Source: Anisus vortex
Taxonomy: Eukaryota; Mollusca; Gastropoda; Planorbidae
DNA: 64,000 nucleotides
NCBI GenBank assembly: GCA_949126835.1
Contig: CASBPS010000116.1
Coordinates: forward strand, 1,116,001-1,180,000
Direction of reading: 5' to 3'
Under the pieces are notes generated by a model, which worked only from the letters and a program-made list of their open reading frames with translations, was not told where the DNA came from and made no database searches. The position numbers were made by a program, and so were the translations under genes. Shown here piece by piece: positions 1 to 12,540 of this stretch (positions within the stretch are counted from its first letter, which is position 1; the number at the start of each line of letters is the position of its first letter).

Positions 1-149
1 TGTACTGTGTTACTAGTTGCTCAGCGAGTAAGAAAAGATGTAAGGGAATACATTTTATTTCATTTCCACTTGCTACATAACAACAATATATTACAATGCT
101 CAGATTAACATTAACTATAATAACACTTTCGTATCTAATATGGCAGAAA

Positions 150-345
150 AAAAAGCATATCAGTACTCTTTCTTCCTGATTGGCACCTGGCATGTAATGG
201 GTTATCTGAACAAACCATGAAAACTAGTTATTTAACATCATTTAAAACACTATGCTAATCTTATTGCAAGACTAGACTCAAACCGAGGAAAGGGGAGGAC
301 GCAATCATCTTCAGTAAAGAAGGAGCGTTTGTAACTTATAAATAT
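150..345 (+). mobile_element. LINE 3' fragment (LINE family 2)
   Basis: The conceptual translation keeps a decayed version of the C-terminal LINE reverse-transcriptase motif SFFP-x-IRxWNGLP. It is followed by a 3' tail running from AAGACTAGACTC through GGACGCAAT to AAGGAGCG. The same tail recurs at 20,270, 30,905, 42,930, 50,155 and 60,440. It is 5' truncated and has many substitutions. Confidence 0.6.
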
Positions 346-940
346 ATCATGTAAGCGAACATCGAGTTAATGTAGTCCTGATTGTGTTTGTTAATAATAT
401 ATATTTTGATAATGTCATTAACAACTGTACACTTATTCAAGATAAAAAACTTAAACTACTAAGTTCATTTACATATAGTCATCCACAGTAGTATATGTTT
501 TGTTGAATGATAGCAGATATTTAGCAGCAGGCCGCATATTATCGATGATAAAATTCTGTCCCATCCTACTTTCTTATACTGTGAAATACGTCTAAACATA
601 GTAACATTTCCAGTTTTTATATTTTTCTCTCGTCACAATAACTCACTAGACATGTTGGTCAATAGTGAAATAGTCGAATTCTTTATTTGTTGACATATCT
701 AGTTAAACATTACTGCTGAATGAATTTAAAACAAATAGCTTAATTTTAACTATTAATTAGTAAATGGGAACTAATTAATTCAAATACGTTAATACCGCCC
801 ACATTCGCTTCAACGCCCCCCCCCCCTCACCTTTGCCGTCCCAAGAAACCTCCCATACCACCTTACCACCCTCGTTGAGAATCTATTTTCTAAGAGTCTT
901 CTACACGAGTCTTCAATTCATTCTACTTAAATCAAATGTT

Positions 941-1020
941 CACAACGGAAAGTTATCGCCCCGCATGGGGGCGGTGATAGTATCTTAGGGGGCGATGATG
1001 TTCACGGCAGTGGTGGGGAA
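941..1020. repeat. GC-rich hAT-like terminus
   Basis: A GC-rich palindrome (TATCGCCCCGCATGGGGGCG) follows GTTCACAACGG. The same block occurs at about 31,430, 52,470 and at the left end of the hAT-like insertion at 9,686. I infer it is a fragment of that transposon family. Confidence 0.5.
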
Positions 1021-1200
1021 TGTTGACTTTTGAACTCATCTGCTCTCAATTTTTTTTTATTCTAAAAATTATATTTGTTAACATTTTAGAAACCGTAAGC
1101 TATGTCGGTTAAGAAACAAATATTTCCTTGACTGTTCTACAAGTGACTTGAGTTTTCTGTATAATTGTGCCGTAAAAGAAATTCAAAGCACTTATTTATG

Positions 1201-1406
1201 TAAAGTATAGTAACCGTCGGACCGAATGTATCATATTTAGCGAGTGAAGCAACGTTCACCAGTTTGTTTGTGTGGCCACGGCATTCGAGGTCATGTGTGG
1301 CAAGTACAATAACCAGCCGCCTTTACTTTACCCTAGTTAATGTCAGGCACCCTGGGTAGACTCGGGTCCCGGGTATAATTCCTGCCACTCGGTCACCATG
1401 ACCCAT
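1201..1406 (-). repeat. tRNA-derived SINE, degraded
   Basis: This is a reverse-strand SINE copy that aligns by eye with the better preserved copy ending at 51,260. Shared blocks are GCGAGTGAAGCAACGTTCACC, TGGCCACGGCAT, CCGCCTTTACTTTACCC and GGGTAGACTC. The tRNA-like head (right side) is decayed: the box B region reads as a broken GTCCCGGGT-like stretch. Confidence 0.75.
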
Positions 1407-1410
1407 GTAT

Positions 1411-2067
1411 AAACTGTTTCAATATTTAGACTATTTCAATATTTAGACTATTTCAATATTTAAACTGTTTCAATATTTAGACTATTTCAATATTTAGACT
1501 GTTTTAATATTTAAACTGTTTCAATATTTAGACTGTTTCAATATTTAGACTGTTTCAATATTTAGACTGTTTCAATATTTAAACTGTTTCAATATTTAGA
1601 CTGTTTCAATATTTAGACTGTTTCAATATTTAGACCGTTTTAATATTTAAACTGTTTCAATATTTAGATTGTTTTAATATTTAGACTGTTTCAATATTTA
1701 AACTGTTTCAATATTTAGACTGTTTCAATATTTAAACTGTTTCAATATTTAGACTATTTCAATATTTAGACTATTTCAATATTTAGACTATTTTAATATT
1801 TAGGCTATTTCAATATTTAAACTGTTTCAATATTTAGACTATTTCAATATTTAGACTATTTCAATATTTAAACTGTTTCAATATTTAGACTATTTCAAGA
1901 TTTAGACTATTTTAATATTTAGACTATTTAAATATTTAGACTATTTCAATATTTAAACTGTTTCAATATTTAGACTATTTCAATATTTAAACTGTTTCAA
2001 TATTTAGACTATTTCAATATTTAAACTATTTCAATATTTAGACTGTTTCAATATTTAAACTGTTTCA
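1411..2067. repeat. 17 bp minisatellite array
   Basis: About 39 head-to-tail copies of a 17 bp unit of the form ACTGTTTCAATATTTAG, with variants at the G/A of ACTG and at TTAG/TTAA. It directly follows the SINE head. It has no coding potential. Confidence 0.97.
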
Positions 2068-2121
2068 GAGAAATATTTAGTTCTTATCACTGCCGCTATT
2101 CTTAGCGATATTGTCGTGACC

Positions 2122-2417
2122 GATGTGACATAATTAGAGACGTTGTACTACTAAATTGCCGACTTTTATTCTCTCTCCAACACAATGAATAACTCGATGT
2201 GACATAATTAGAGACGTTGTACTACTAAATTGCCGACTTTTATTCTCTCCTCAACACAATAAATAACTCGATGTGACATAATTAGAGACGTTGTACTACT
2301 AAATTGCCGACTTTTATTCTCTCTCCAACACAATGAATAACTCGGTGTGACATAATTAGAGACGTTGTACTACTAAATTGCCGACTTTTATTCTCTCTCC
2401 AACACAATGAATAACTC
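2122..2417. repeat. 74 bp tandem repeat, four units
   Basis: Units begin GATGTGACATAATTAGAG at 2122, 2196, 2270 and 2344, exactly 74 bp apart, with only a few differences. The near identity points to recent amplification. Confidence 0.97.
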
Positions 2418-3650
2418 TAACAATTCTCTTTTCCGCAAGCAATTTATTGCTATTAACAATACAAATAGTATCTAGATTTCAGTATATACCATAAGCACAT
2501 TTCCTTTCACCTTCTCTCAACATCAACCTCTATTTCACTAAACTATACTTCAGATCTCAACAACGATCTTACACACTACACCAAAAACACTCCCTTTCTT
2601 AACCGCTCGATACACATTTCATCTCTGGTCACCGTGCTGACCTCTTCCGTGTTAGGTGTTGCCAACTTCTATTATTTATTGGTTAGTGACAGTTCTTATA
2701 TTCTGGATGATCAGATTATGTATGAAATATTACGTAGAACACAAGTGCTGTTAAATATCTTATATCAAACCACAGTTCATATAATACTAACAAGAAATAT
2801 GAATCGTTCTCATTTGAAGAATTCGCGACACGAGCCAGTATACATTAAATAGATCTATCCGATCTGTTCGGCAGTCAGCGAAGTTTGATGCGCGCGTTAA
2901 TTATCACCGTTTATTAAGAATTATTCGATTTTGATATGAAATGATTGAATTAAATAAGGTTTATAATTAATATGCATTTAAAAGAAAACTATACATTTTT
3001 GTACATTTTATTGTACACCGGAACTTGTTTATAACTAGAAATATATTATTTAGATTGATAGCACTGTGATGAAACAAATCGATGTGTAGATCCAATCAAT
3101 TGTTCAATTCCACTGAGCAATTATCTAAGATCATTCACATTTTCTTTACAAATTAATAAGTTTACACAGCCAGAACGTCAAGCTGTTATTAACGAAAGAT
3201 GTTTCACCAATTTTGCATTTCAAAAAGTAAATGGCAATAAAGAAGAATCTATGTTACTTGTACTAGAAGACTTTTTAGAGAAAACGTTATTCCTATACCG
3301 GCGAAGCTATGGCGCTATAGAGAAATGATTTCATATTTAATTTTAAAGTAGTTGGCGCCAGATATATTGGCTGTTCATTGTGTATTTCACTGACAACATA
3401 TAGTTGCTAAAAAATTTCAGTTATTGTGCATCGCTAAATACAATAAATAATAACTTTAGTTAACAAGTACTAAGAAATGAATTCAATATGATATATTTTA
3501 GACAGCTTTGCTTTAAGAATGACACGGACTACAATAGTGTATTAATACATGCATGTGTAAAGGTCATCAAAAGGTGATAGTTTAAATAGATTGTATGAGT
3601 CTTTTATTTGGTGCAAGACTTTTAAAAAAGAAAATCGATTAAAATTGAAA
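2418..3650. other. AT-rich intergenic sequence
   Basis: I see no gene, recognisable transposon terminus or long frame here. The 72-codon frame at 2634-2852 has no recognisable motif, and I treat it as chance. Confidence 0.5.
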
Positions 3651-4420
3651 ACTGATATAATGTTTCAATGATCTTTTATTGTACGTCTGATCGGGTCAGG
3701 AAAGTCAAATATAAAACATCATTTAAAACTTTTTTATAATATTTTCTAAGACATGGTTAAAAACATACAAATCCTAAAACACATGATAACATTAAAAATG
3801 TGACATCCTTTGTCTTCGTTGTGGCACAAAGTAAATATCCACTAACTGTTTTAAATTATATTGAATGATAGAGAAAGTTAAAACTGATTTTCAGTGAGAA
3901 TTTTTCATATAACAAAAATAGATTATTCTAGGATCAAGTTACATTTTATTTTTTATTTTTTTATTTTTTTAATAAATATAAACCTATAGCAATACTTATG
4001 CGTATAAAAAAATAATTAAATATTTAAACAATTGATTAAAGTTTTTACTTGTAAATGTATTCTACCATACACCTCTTTAGCTACTAGCTTGTTTTCATTA
4101 ATTGGCGATTACTTAACTTAACAATATGGTCATTTACAATATTTCATAATCTTTGAACAGTCCTATTGACAAGTCTTAATGAGGTATGACCTTTTCAAAT
4201 GAAATCATGAAATTCCGGTGATAATTCCCACCATTTTCGTAAACAAAAACCATGCTTTTGGCGGTGTTTGACAATTGACTTCAAAATCGACGACCATTTC
4301 TGGTCTTTCAGGAATAAACAAAGGCTACAAGATTAGTTATCGAGACCCCGTTTTTAACATTAAAAAAATGAGTAGACGAAAACGAATACTCAAAGTGTTA
4401 GTCGCGTTAGGTTAAATTTA
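3650..4420 (+). repeat. Repeat X, forward copy (W-type)
   Basis: Collinear with 16,340-18,560 (minus its insertions) and 32,330-33,215. Landmarks are GTCTGATCxGGTxAGGAAAGTCAA, ATTTGACATCCTTT, AGTAAATATCCACTAA and TAGCTACTAGC followed by TTTTCATTA. No coding potential. Confidence 0.7.
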
Positions 4421-4529
4421 GCTTTGTTATTAAATTAATTAGTCAAGAGTTGTGTCATTGCTTTTTAAAAACACACAATGGGTAGATTCATAAAAACAAA
4501 ATATTTTGCATCGAGAAATTAGTTTGGGA

Positions 4530-4745
4530 TTATAAATAGATGATTCTTCACGTCTGACATTGACAATCCATCGTTTTTTTGGCAACATCTTTTTGGAAAT
4601 CAAATAAAATTTAATCCACTACATATGTTTTTACAACCAGTATCTCAGCACACATACATGTTTTGAATTAAATAAACGAATGGGACTCGAAATGTTTTAC
4701 AATTCGACCTTTTATGCATGCATAATCGTTAAGACTTGTCATTAC
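4530..4745 (+). repeat. Short dispersed repeat shared with 59,915
   Basis: The motifs TTCTTCACGTCTGA, a CAATCGTTTT block, CAACATCTTT and a CATGxATAATCGT-x-AAGACTTGTCA block occur in the same order at 59,915-60,145. Class unknown. It interrupts the collinearity of the surrounding X/W repeat. Confidence 0.55.
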
Positions 4746-4849
4746 AACAATGTAGGCCAGACGTGTTTCTTTTGTTTAATGTTTGAAAATGTAAAACAAT
4801 ATAAAATAATATTGTTTTAGATTCGTTATATTCTTTTCATAATGTTAAA

Positions 4850-5375
4850 TACTGGGTAATTGCAAGGAACTAGTGAATGTTCACAACTGACAAAAGTAAA
4901 ATCAATAGTTAAATCAATAAACCTAGAAACACTGGAGGGTAGAAGAGCGAAGAGTAAAGTAGTAATAATAAACATAACATCAATACACTCTAACTAAGAA
5001 ATACAAATAAAAAAATAATCTGTTCTATTGAATAATAAACATAATGAAAAAAAAAATCAAATTTAGAAATACAAAAACACTTTCCTTATCCATTACGCGG
5101 GAATAAATGCTTTTAGTACTCTTTCTTCCCGAGTAGCATACGGGCGTGGAATGGGTTGCCTGAAAACAATGGGAAAACCAGTCACTTATAATTTAAAACA
5201 TTGATCCTCAAGGAAGCTATCATATCCTACCAAGATTTAGATATAAGGGTTATCCATGAATACTTGAAATTTTAATAGAGGCCGTGGACCAACTGGTTAG
5301 CTGTTATGGTGGGTGAGGTGGGGATCTTGTGGTAGGGATAGTCTTTTATAAAAGTGCCTCATTAAATCCACGAAA
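4850..5375 (+). mobile_element. LINE family 2 RT C-terminal fragment
   Basis: The translation shows the LINE reverse-transcriptase C-terminal pattern NLETLEGRRAK followed, after a gap, by SIRAWNGLPEN-like and SFKTLI-like blocks. It ends with a tail containing AAGTGCCTCATTAAAT. Parallel fragments lie at 18,690-19,160 and 41,535-41,970. It is multiply interrupted. Confidence 0.65.
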
Positions 5376-5689
5376 TGACTGCAAAAAAGAAAAGCCAAGT
5401 ACTATAAGACTAAACCGGGACAGATGAGAATGTTAGCGAGGGATAGGAGTCATAAAGAAGAGAAAACTCCAAAACTAAATCAACTGCTGCCTTGCAGATG
5501 GTCTTGTCTGATTAAAGGCTATATAAGTATATCAAGCATACTTTACTTACTTACCGTGTCAGGTAACAATCTTAAAAAATATTTAATGAATATATTCGAA
5601 CATCAAGTAAAACAATGTTTAAACAAGTTTTAATGTGTACAGTAGTGCCTTAGAAATGCTTTAAGATATTCATGCTTAGTAAACCAAGT

Positions 5690-6475
5690 TGAAACGAATG
5701 AACTTTTTGGGACAAATTGTCCTTTTTTTTTTTCTTTTTGGGATTTAGAGTGCATTCAACAAACATAATGAAAACATAATGAATTGTATATATTATATAA
5801 AAAGGACTACATATACTTAGTTAAAGGTATATATAATAGCTTGTTACACACAAAGAGCCATAATACGTTTCAAGCTACTTAAATATAAATTTAGACGTCT
5901 GGAGTCAATTCAAAATAAAATCAAGGGAGATAATAAACCTTTTTTTTATTTCATAGGGCATTATTAATTTTTATGATTTTTTTACTACACAATTTGCATA
6001 AAGTTAATACTAAAATTTGAAAGCGTATCGCACTACCCAAATTTTGAAAACAAAATGGTAAAAAATAATGTTTGTACATTGTAAATGAAATTTTCAATCA
6101 CCTTATCAGCTACTAGAATGTTTTCATTAGTACGCATTTACTTCTTTCAATAGTATTCTTTAATCTTCCTTATGTCATTTTTTGAACAACCTTATTATCA
6201 AGGCTTAAACACTAAAATATAAGAATGCAGTGTCTTAAGAAAATACCTTCTTGACCCCCTTCCAGAACACAAACACTAACAGCCCTTCATTAACTCAAAT
6301 TTGCTCTCCGCTCCGCTTACCCCTCACACTGCCGGAATCACGCCGTTAAGAATCAGATTAAATGTAACATGAAATTTCCACACTTAGCTGTGTGTACGTT
6401 TTTATTGACAAATCTCAAGAAGAGTTGTGAATCTAAAAATGTATAGTGCACAAACATTTCCAGTCCTATTTGCTA
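5690..6475 (+). repeat. Repeat X, forward copy
   Basis: Contains AAGGGAGATAATAAACC near 5923, GCTACTAGAATGTTTTCATTAGTACGC, a poly-pyrimidine/CACCGC-like block, GCCGTTAAGAATCAGATTAAATG and the palindrome-bearing ACACTTAGCTGTGTGTACG. Other forward copies lie near 15,060, 26,020, 29,860, 49,100 and 55,690. Confidence 0.8.
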
Positions 6476-6800
6476 AATAATAAATGATAAGTTATCTTGG
6501 AATCTTCATATTGATGAAGTAATTAGAAAATCAAACAAAACATTATGATTCATAAAAAGGAATTTGTACAAATGTAATAAGGATATAAAACTATCGCACA
6601 TTAAGTAGACCTATACTAGAATATGAATCATCTGTATGGGACCCATCAACTAATGAAAACATAAAAAAAAAATTATAACAAATTAAAAGAAGAGATGCAA
6701 GGTTCATAACTAGCTAATATTCACAATTGACAAGAGTAACACCAACAGTCAAATCACTAAACCTAGAAACACTAGAGGACAAAAACATACGTTTTCCGAA
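6475..6800 (+). mobile_element. LINE family 2 reverse transcriptase fragment
   Basis: With one frameshift the translation reads KLSWNLHIDEVIRKSNKTL, FIKRNLYKCNKDIKLSHI, RPILEYESSVWDPSTN and RRDARFITS, then SLNLETLED. This is the classic thumb/C-terminal region of CR1/L2/Jockey-type LINE reverse transcriptases. In-frame stops show it is a fossil. It is the longest coding remnant of the family whose 3' tails are scattered across the window. Confidence 0.85.
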
Positions 6801-6892
6801 GGTCTTTGGCGACCCCCGCGAAATGGTCATTCGACCCCCAAGGGGGTCGCGCCCCCCAGTTTGGGAACCGCTGCTCTAGGCTCTCTTTTCTT
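6801..6892. repeat. hAT-like terminus fragment
   Basis: Ends with CAGTTTGGGAACCGCTGCTC, whose complement matches the common hAT/MITE terminal form CAGxGGTTCxCAAACTG. A palindromic GACCCCCAAGGGGGTC stem precedes it. A similar terminus occurs at 26,795-26,815. Confidence 0.6.
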
Positions 6893-7001
6893 TATTACAG
6901 TCTTTTTTTTTAAATAACTTTACTGTGCATAGTTAAATGTACATTGACAATATATATAATAAATATAATTAAAGTTATTTTTTTCTCTCCTTTTGTGCGC
7001 G

Positions 7002-8216
7002 ATGGCAACTGTGTCATTTACATTGGGAAAAAAAAAAGACCTGCAGGGTGGATTGGTGCATGCACCTGGCACCCTTGGTCTTCATTTAAGTGGCCCTGAG
7101 GCCAGAAGAGTCTCTTTGGCCACGCTGATGGCCACTCTAAAGTTAGGTGGCCAGTCGGCTTTGGCCATATACCGCTTCGAAAATCCACAGTTGTGGTATT
7201 TAAAAACAACCCAAGAAAAATATGATAGACTATTGAAAAAGAAATTTAATTTTGGGTCTGACCAAACCTTTACCATATTGGTTCTCCCTTTGGAGACCGA
7301 GAAGGTGAAGGTCACCTTCCATTGGCTATCTGCCTATAGAACCGTAAATAAGGTTACAGAGATGTTCCAGGGACTGTCTGAGCCGGGAACAACTACTCAA
7401 CTCCAGAAACTTTCAGGAGCGGCAATCAAGTAGGGTGGTCTCATAACTCCCAAAAAAGGAGTGGAGGTGCCCCACTACCTTAACCTGACCTACGAGGGAG
7501 ACCCTCGTACGTATAAAGTTCTGGTCACAGTGCCCGGACGTAGACAAAATTGCTACAAATGTGGGCTGAACACGCACTGGCCCAATCAGTGTACGAAAAC
7601 CATGAGGTCGTATGCGGGGGAGGCAATGGCGGCCACGGTCTCATTAAACCGGCCCCAGTTTCGACGCCACCACTGGCAGCGGGTAAGGGTGCGCCAGGGA
7701 ATACCATCGTAGATGATGATGTTTTTACCCTGGTTACTGCCAAAGGTGAGAAAAATACTAGCCTTCCCCTTCCCCTATCGGAAACGGGTATTGTACCCGA
7801 ATCTCCATCTAAGAATAATCACGTGGGAAGTCCAAAGATTCCCCCAAACGGAGTGAGTCAAAGAACAACTCTTCATTGGGTACTCCTTCACCCCATTTAT
7901 CCCCCATTTATCCCCTATTTCAACACCCGCTAAATCACCAAACAAAATACATCCCCTTATGTCGGTGTCGGAGGTACCTCAGGCCAACAAAGGACAATTT
8001 GAGGAAAGCGACGAAAGCCCCAAATCTCTTCCCAGTTCTCCCTCAAAACGCTTTGCTGAGTCAAGCAGGAAAAAACTGTTCCACTTCTCAGCAGAGTCCC
8101 CAATAAGTGCACTGTCCAGTGAAACTTATATCAATGATCAGCCAGAGGAGATGGATTTGATAAAATCGCCACTTCCTCTGTTTATAGACGAAGACGATAA
8201 AGACGACAAACATTAG
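7002..8216 (+). pseudogene. LINE family 1 ORF1 (zinc-knuckle Gag-like), broken
   Basis: This is the RNA-binding ORF1 of a non-LTR retrotransposon. The first ATG is at 7002; the frame is open a little upstream only through TTG. A single TAG at 7431-7433 interrupts the first part, and the same frame then continues to a zinc knuckle at 7551-7592 (CYKCGLNTHWPNQC, CX2CX4HX4C). The frame shifts near 7615 in a G-rich run and returns after 7933. The acidic C-terminus ends DEDDKDDKH at 8216. A nucleocapsid-like knuckle ahead of an APE-type endonuclease is typical of several LINE clades; I cannot fix the clade. Not functional as read. Confidence 0.85.
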
Positions 8217-8246
8217 GTTAATAATCAAACACTCTATAATTGAAGA

Positions 8247-9670
8247 ATGGCAGACATAACAATAGTCACGTTAAACATGCATAGCCTTAGGAACAAACAT
8301 AAATACTTAGTTCACCTTGCAAGGAAACAAACCCGATTTCATCTTCTTGCAAAAAACCAACATAAACAAACAATTTACTGCAGACAGATACATAACAGAA
8401 ATGGGTTTCAGATATTGCATTTTTAGTTTAGGTACATTCGCGATAGTAACAGCCATAATACAAACGTCAGATAAATACAAAGTCACACACAAGCATACAG
8501 ATAACCAGGGTAGACGCACTATAATTAGAATAGAAAACAGTAACAATAAATATACACTAGTTAACATGTACGCTCCTACACAAAGCACAGAAAAACCTGC
8601 CTTCTTCGATAATTTAAATGACATTTTAAACACAACATATCAACACAATAAATCTATAATAGGTGGATACTTTAATTATAAACATGACGAACTTGACAGA
8701 GCGATCACACTTAACAAAAACAAACAAAGTAGTCACTGGTTAGAGAATACATTTAAAACATTTACACTTGTCGACGCTTACAGGAAAATATACCAAATGG
8801 ACAGGACACGACTTTTGCCCATAATGCTCTCCCAGTTAAGTCACGGCTCGATAGGTTCTATATACCGGATGGGGATACAGTTGCCAGAGTGTGCGGTGCT
8901 AAACCAAAGCGGTGCTAGTGTCGGTGGACACAGCAGCGAGGAGCCGACACAGGCATACCGGGTCGCCTCACTGGAAATTTAATAACTCCCTCTTAAAGAG
9001 TGAGTTTTACACAAAAACAATTCAAACTCTCATTCAAAACGCAATAGACAGCAGTACCACAGACCATTATACTGACATGGGAGAGACGTGGACAGTACTT
9101 ACGCATAGCATTAAACACTTAACACAAATAATATCCAAACACATTAATACGCAGCTAAGAGAGACGGAACACTTAAAACAGCAATTAGATACACTTCCAG
9201 AAGATACTTTAGAGGCACATTCAATCAAAGCACAATTAACAGAAATACAAAAGCATAAGTACTTGGGCGCAAAAACAAGATGTAGGACACGAGGTATATT
9301 AGAAGGCCCAAACAAGGTTTTTCTCACACTAGAACAAAACACACAAAGAAGACGCATTATCACACAGATACAAGACTCTACAGGAACACTACATACAGAA
9401 AACGTAGCAATGGCAAACACTTTTACATAACATTTTAAATACATCTATTATAAGGAACACACATACGACAGGGAACAAAACGATATACTGACATACTGTA
9501 AACACCTACCAGACGAAGATAAACACTTTTAGAAACACCCATTACAGTAAAGGACATTAAATTGACAAACTGAAATCGGACAAATCCCCCGGACGAGACG
9601 GTTTGACATGAGAATTCTACAAATTTGTTTCACCCCAGTTAGTTCCCTTACTACCACTCGTGTATACACA
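8247..9670 (+). pseudogene. LINE family 1 ORF2, endonuclease half, broken
   Basis: Starts 30 bp after the ORF1 stop at the ATG at 8247 (MADITIVTLNMHSLRNKH). This is the N-terminus of an APE-type endonuclease, which nicks target DNA to prime reverse transcription. After a frameshift near 8315 the motifs DFIFLQ, VNMYAPT, IIGGxFN (8660) and VDAYRK (8770) follow in order. A further shift near 8808 leads to PVKSRLDRFYIPDG and a linker running to about 9,430. The catalytic Glu of FLQET is replaced by Lys in FLQKTN, and the Asp of GGDFN is replaced by Tyr, so the endonuclease is dead apart from the frameshifts. The ORF is cut by a hAT-like element at 9,679. Confidence 0.88.
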
Positions 9671-9678
9671 TGCACAAA

Positions 9679-11198
9679 CTAAGGCATAGGTTCACAACGG
9701 GGGCGTTATCGCCCCCCAGGGGGCGGTGACATTCCCGGGGGGGGGGGGGGGGATTGGGGCGCGGTGAAGGGCAAGTGGGCGGTATAAACGTACTTGATAT
9801 AATTTTAACACCTCAGCTATTTGAATCGATTAGTTTTTGTATGAAATATGATGTTAACGCAAGTGCGGCTAAATACCTGATGTCCCCCAACAGTGGGTAC
9901 AGTAGGTATACATAATACTATAAACTAATAAGAAATAGGATTATGTTTCTAGTTTGGCTCTTAACCTTTAATATTTTGATCTCAGTTTTTAACCGAGATG
10001 TCCTTTAATATGTTTCAATCCTTAAGTAAATTTCAGAACCATCGTAAAGCGGTATAGATACGTAGTAATCATACAAACTGGGTAGTTATTGTTGTGTTTT
10101 AAAATATACATATAGGCTAAATTTATTAGTCATTTAATAGTTATACATTTTTCAAATATTTTTACAGTTTAATTATTTTAAAGTTATAAATGGAAGCCAT
10201 TTAAAAAAAAGAAAACAGAAACATTAGAAATATTAGCTCAAATGAAACGGGTTAATTATCTCCCTTTAATTAATAAATGTTTCAACATTTGATTCAATAG
10301 TGATGCCGAACAAGTTCTGTTTTGTAATGTAACAAATATTACTGATTATTATTATTTCTTTATTAAGATTCAAAATTATGGTATTCATAACAAGATTTAA
10401 TAATTAGAGACTTAAAATAGTTTACGTTAACCAGTTGTAAATAAACATTTCCTGCATTAATTATTTTGTCCATTTAAGGAGTTTATATTTTAAACATTTA
10501 TAATTACAGAAATTACATAATATAGTGCTATTAATATTAAATAAGTCTCTTCTTATATTTGTGAATTAATAAAACAAATAAATTTGTTTTAGAAATAAAT
10601 ATATTAATGTTTAATTAAAGAAGATGAGCATAAAAACTCGTTGAGCGGTCAAGTGTAGATAACATCTTTGTATCATATAGCTTAAAACAGCTTTGATGTG
10701 CGATACGATCTGTTCACAGGTGTAAGTTAAACCAAAAGCTGAAAGTAAATGATCGAATGCTAAGAAGTTGAGAATAGCAGATGACGATATAATTTTTTAT
10801 TGTTTGCGAATTTTATAATTTTCTTGTTATGGCTTTGACTATTGCTTTATTGTTTTCATGTATTTTGTGGCAAAATAAATATTGTTTATTGACGAGGGCT
10901 ACAAGCGATGGCTACTGCACTCAGAGGTGTGTTGGTTAGCAAACGATGACTGTTTAAATATAATGTGTGAGACTTGGATTTGGTGTTCGAGTTTTTGAAA
11001 AGCAAATGCCATTCTTTGGGAGAAAATCAATCAGCTTCTCTTGGTCTGTGAGTTTTGGCAACAATTTTGTATTGCATTAAGTTGATTTTATGCTAGTACC
11101 ATTCGGTAAGTGGGCGCTAAAATTAAATTGAGGGAAGGGGGCGGTGAGCGGGAAAAGAATTAAAAGGGGGCGGTGAGCCGCAAAAGGTTTAGAACCTG
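9679..11198. mobile_element. hAT-like non-autonomous insertion in the LINE
   Basis: The 8 bp direct repeat TGCACAAA flanks it exactly (9671-9678 and 11199-11206). LINE coding resumes in sense on the right (LPRMFSEAYITVLEKK). The termini carry loosely matching GCATAGGTTCACAAC and, on the other strand, GCACAGGTTCTAAAC. A GC-rich palindrome and a run of 16 G lie near 9737-9752, and G-rich GGCGGTGAG blocks lie near both ends. The 1.5 kb interior is AT-rich and has no transposase frame. An 8 bp target duplication is the hAT hallmark; the exact ends are uncertain by a few bases. Confidence 0.75.
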
Positions 11199-11206
11199 TG
11201 CACAAA

Positions 11207-12540
11207 GGGAACCCTTCCACGGATGTTCAGTGAAGCATATATCACCGTCCTGGAGAAAAAACCTGACGACAGAATATCTGTGGGGGGCTACCGACCCATT
11301 TCATGATTAAATACAGACTATAAAATTCTCACAAAGATACTTGTACACAAACTTCAACCACACCTGCACACACTTTTACACGAAAATCAATTCTGCGGCA
11401 TACCAGGCAGAAACATAGAAACTCTCAATCACACCGTTAGGGACGTTATCATATACACACATCAAAAACACGCAAGCAGCCCTGTTATCGATAGATCAAG
11501 AGAAAGCCTTTGATAGAGTGGACAAAGCTATCTATTCAAAGTGCTGCGGCAAAACAACGCGGTAAGTCAGGTCGAAGGGTGGGTCAGGCTGCTGTACGCT
11601 TTACCATATAGTAGAATCCTTGTAAACCATACACTGACCTCACCCTTCCCAATTGAAAGATTAGTCAGACAGGGCTGTCCGCTCTCATCGCTTCTGTATG
11701 CCCAGTGTCTAGAACCGCTCAGGGAAAAAGTAAGAGCTGATGCTGGAACAACGGGCATGTCAATGCCTGGAGGACAGTTGTTGAAGGTACAGGCATATGC
11801 CGATGATACCACGTTTACATTATCATCAGAAAAAGACATTATAAACATTCTGAAACATTTTCAAAGTTTCAATGCCGCATCTGGAGGGAAAATTAACATT
11901 AAAAAATCGAAAATAATGGGCCTTGTTGCCTGGAAACGAATAAAACATTTTCCGCCCAATCTTCAAAATAACACAAAAATAAAAAATACAGGCATATTTT
12001 GGCACAACAATCCACACACTTACAATACAGAACAGTACAATGGATTATTAGAAACCACAGATAAAATAATTAACATGTACTCACAAATCTCATTCACAAT
12101 TTTTAGTCGTTCCGCAATCGTTAACACTCTCATCATACCTAAAATCATATACATAGCTTCACTTTCAGAACCTCCACCACATTTCATAACAAACATGAAT
12201 AAAAAAATTAGATCCTTCTTTATTTAAATCTTCTATTCGCTCCATCCATCATAACACACTGATACAAAATAAAAGGGATGACGGGATAGGTTTACAAGTT
12301 ATAAAAACAAAGAAACAAGCAATAAGATTAAAATATGTAGGCCAAATTGTATGTGCACCTGATAAATTTTACGGTCTAAAGCTTAATAAACTTATTCCAA
12401 TTCAAAACAATACCCCTCATTATTTTGGCAATTTTTCCTCTTCATTTTACAAGTCAATTACACACATTTTACATAACAATGAACCCTTGATACATAGCAA
12501 AACAAAGAACATTGACATATCACTCATTACAGTCTGTGCA
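11207..12540 (+). pseudogene. LINE family 1 ORF2, reverse transcriptase half, broken
   Basis: Continues ORF2 beyond the hAT insertion. Motifs in order: GGYRPIS (about 11,285), ILTKIL/LHENQF, DQEKAFDRVDKA (about 11,500), LVRQGCPLSSLLYAQCLEPL (11,660-11,720), the catalytic YADD at 11,796-11,807 and the thumb region GGKINIKKSKIMG. The longest intact stretch is 11,541-12,227. Stops and shifts lie near 11,305, 11,440-11,540 and 12,225. The RT fingers and YADD are of the L1/Tx1-like style (RPISLLxxDYKI, RQGCPLSPLLY), but the clade is tentative. The 3' end merges into repeat sequence at about 12,541. Confidence 0.88.

Larger units (their letters stand above)
1..1200 (+). repeat. Segment Y, first copy
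   Basis: This stretch is collinear with 30,725-31,965 and with 49,975-52,640. Shared landmarks in the same order are the start GTTACTxGTT, a LINE 3' tail, the motif CGAACATCGAGTTA, the motif CATATAGTCATCCA and a GC-rich palindrome near 960. All three copies are non-coding. It is not a known named element to me. It could be part of a large degraded transposon or of a segmental duplication. Confidence 0.75.

Noticed and set aside
1411..2067. Possible CRISPR array at the 17 bp repeat
   Set aside because: No spacers; units are contiguous and eukaryotic minisatellite in type.
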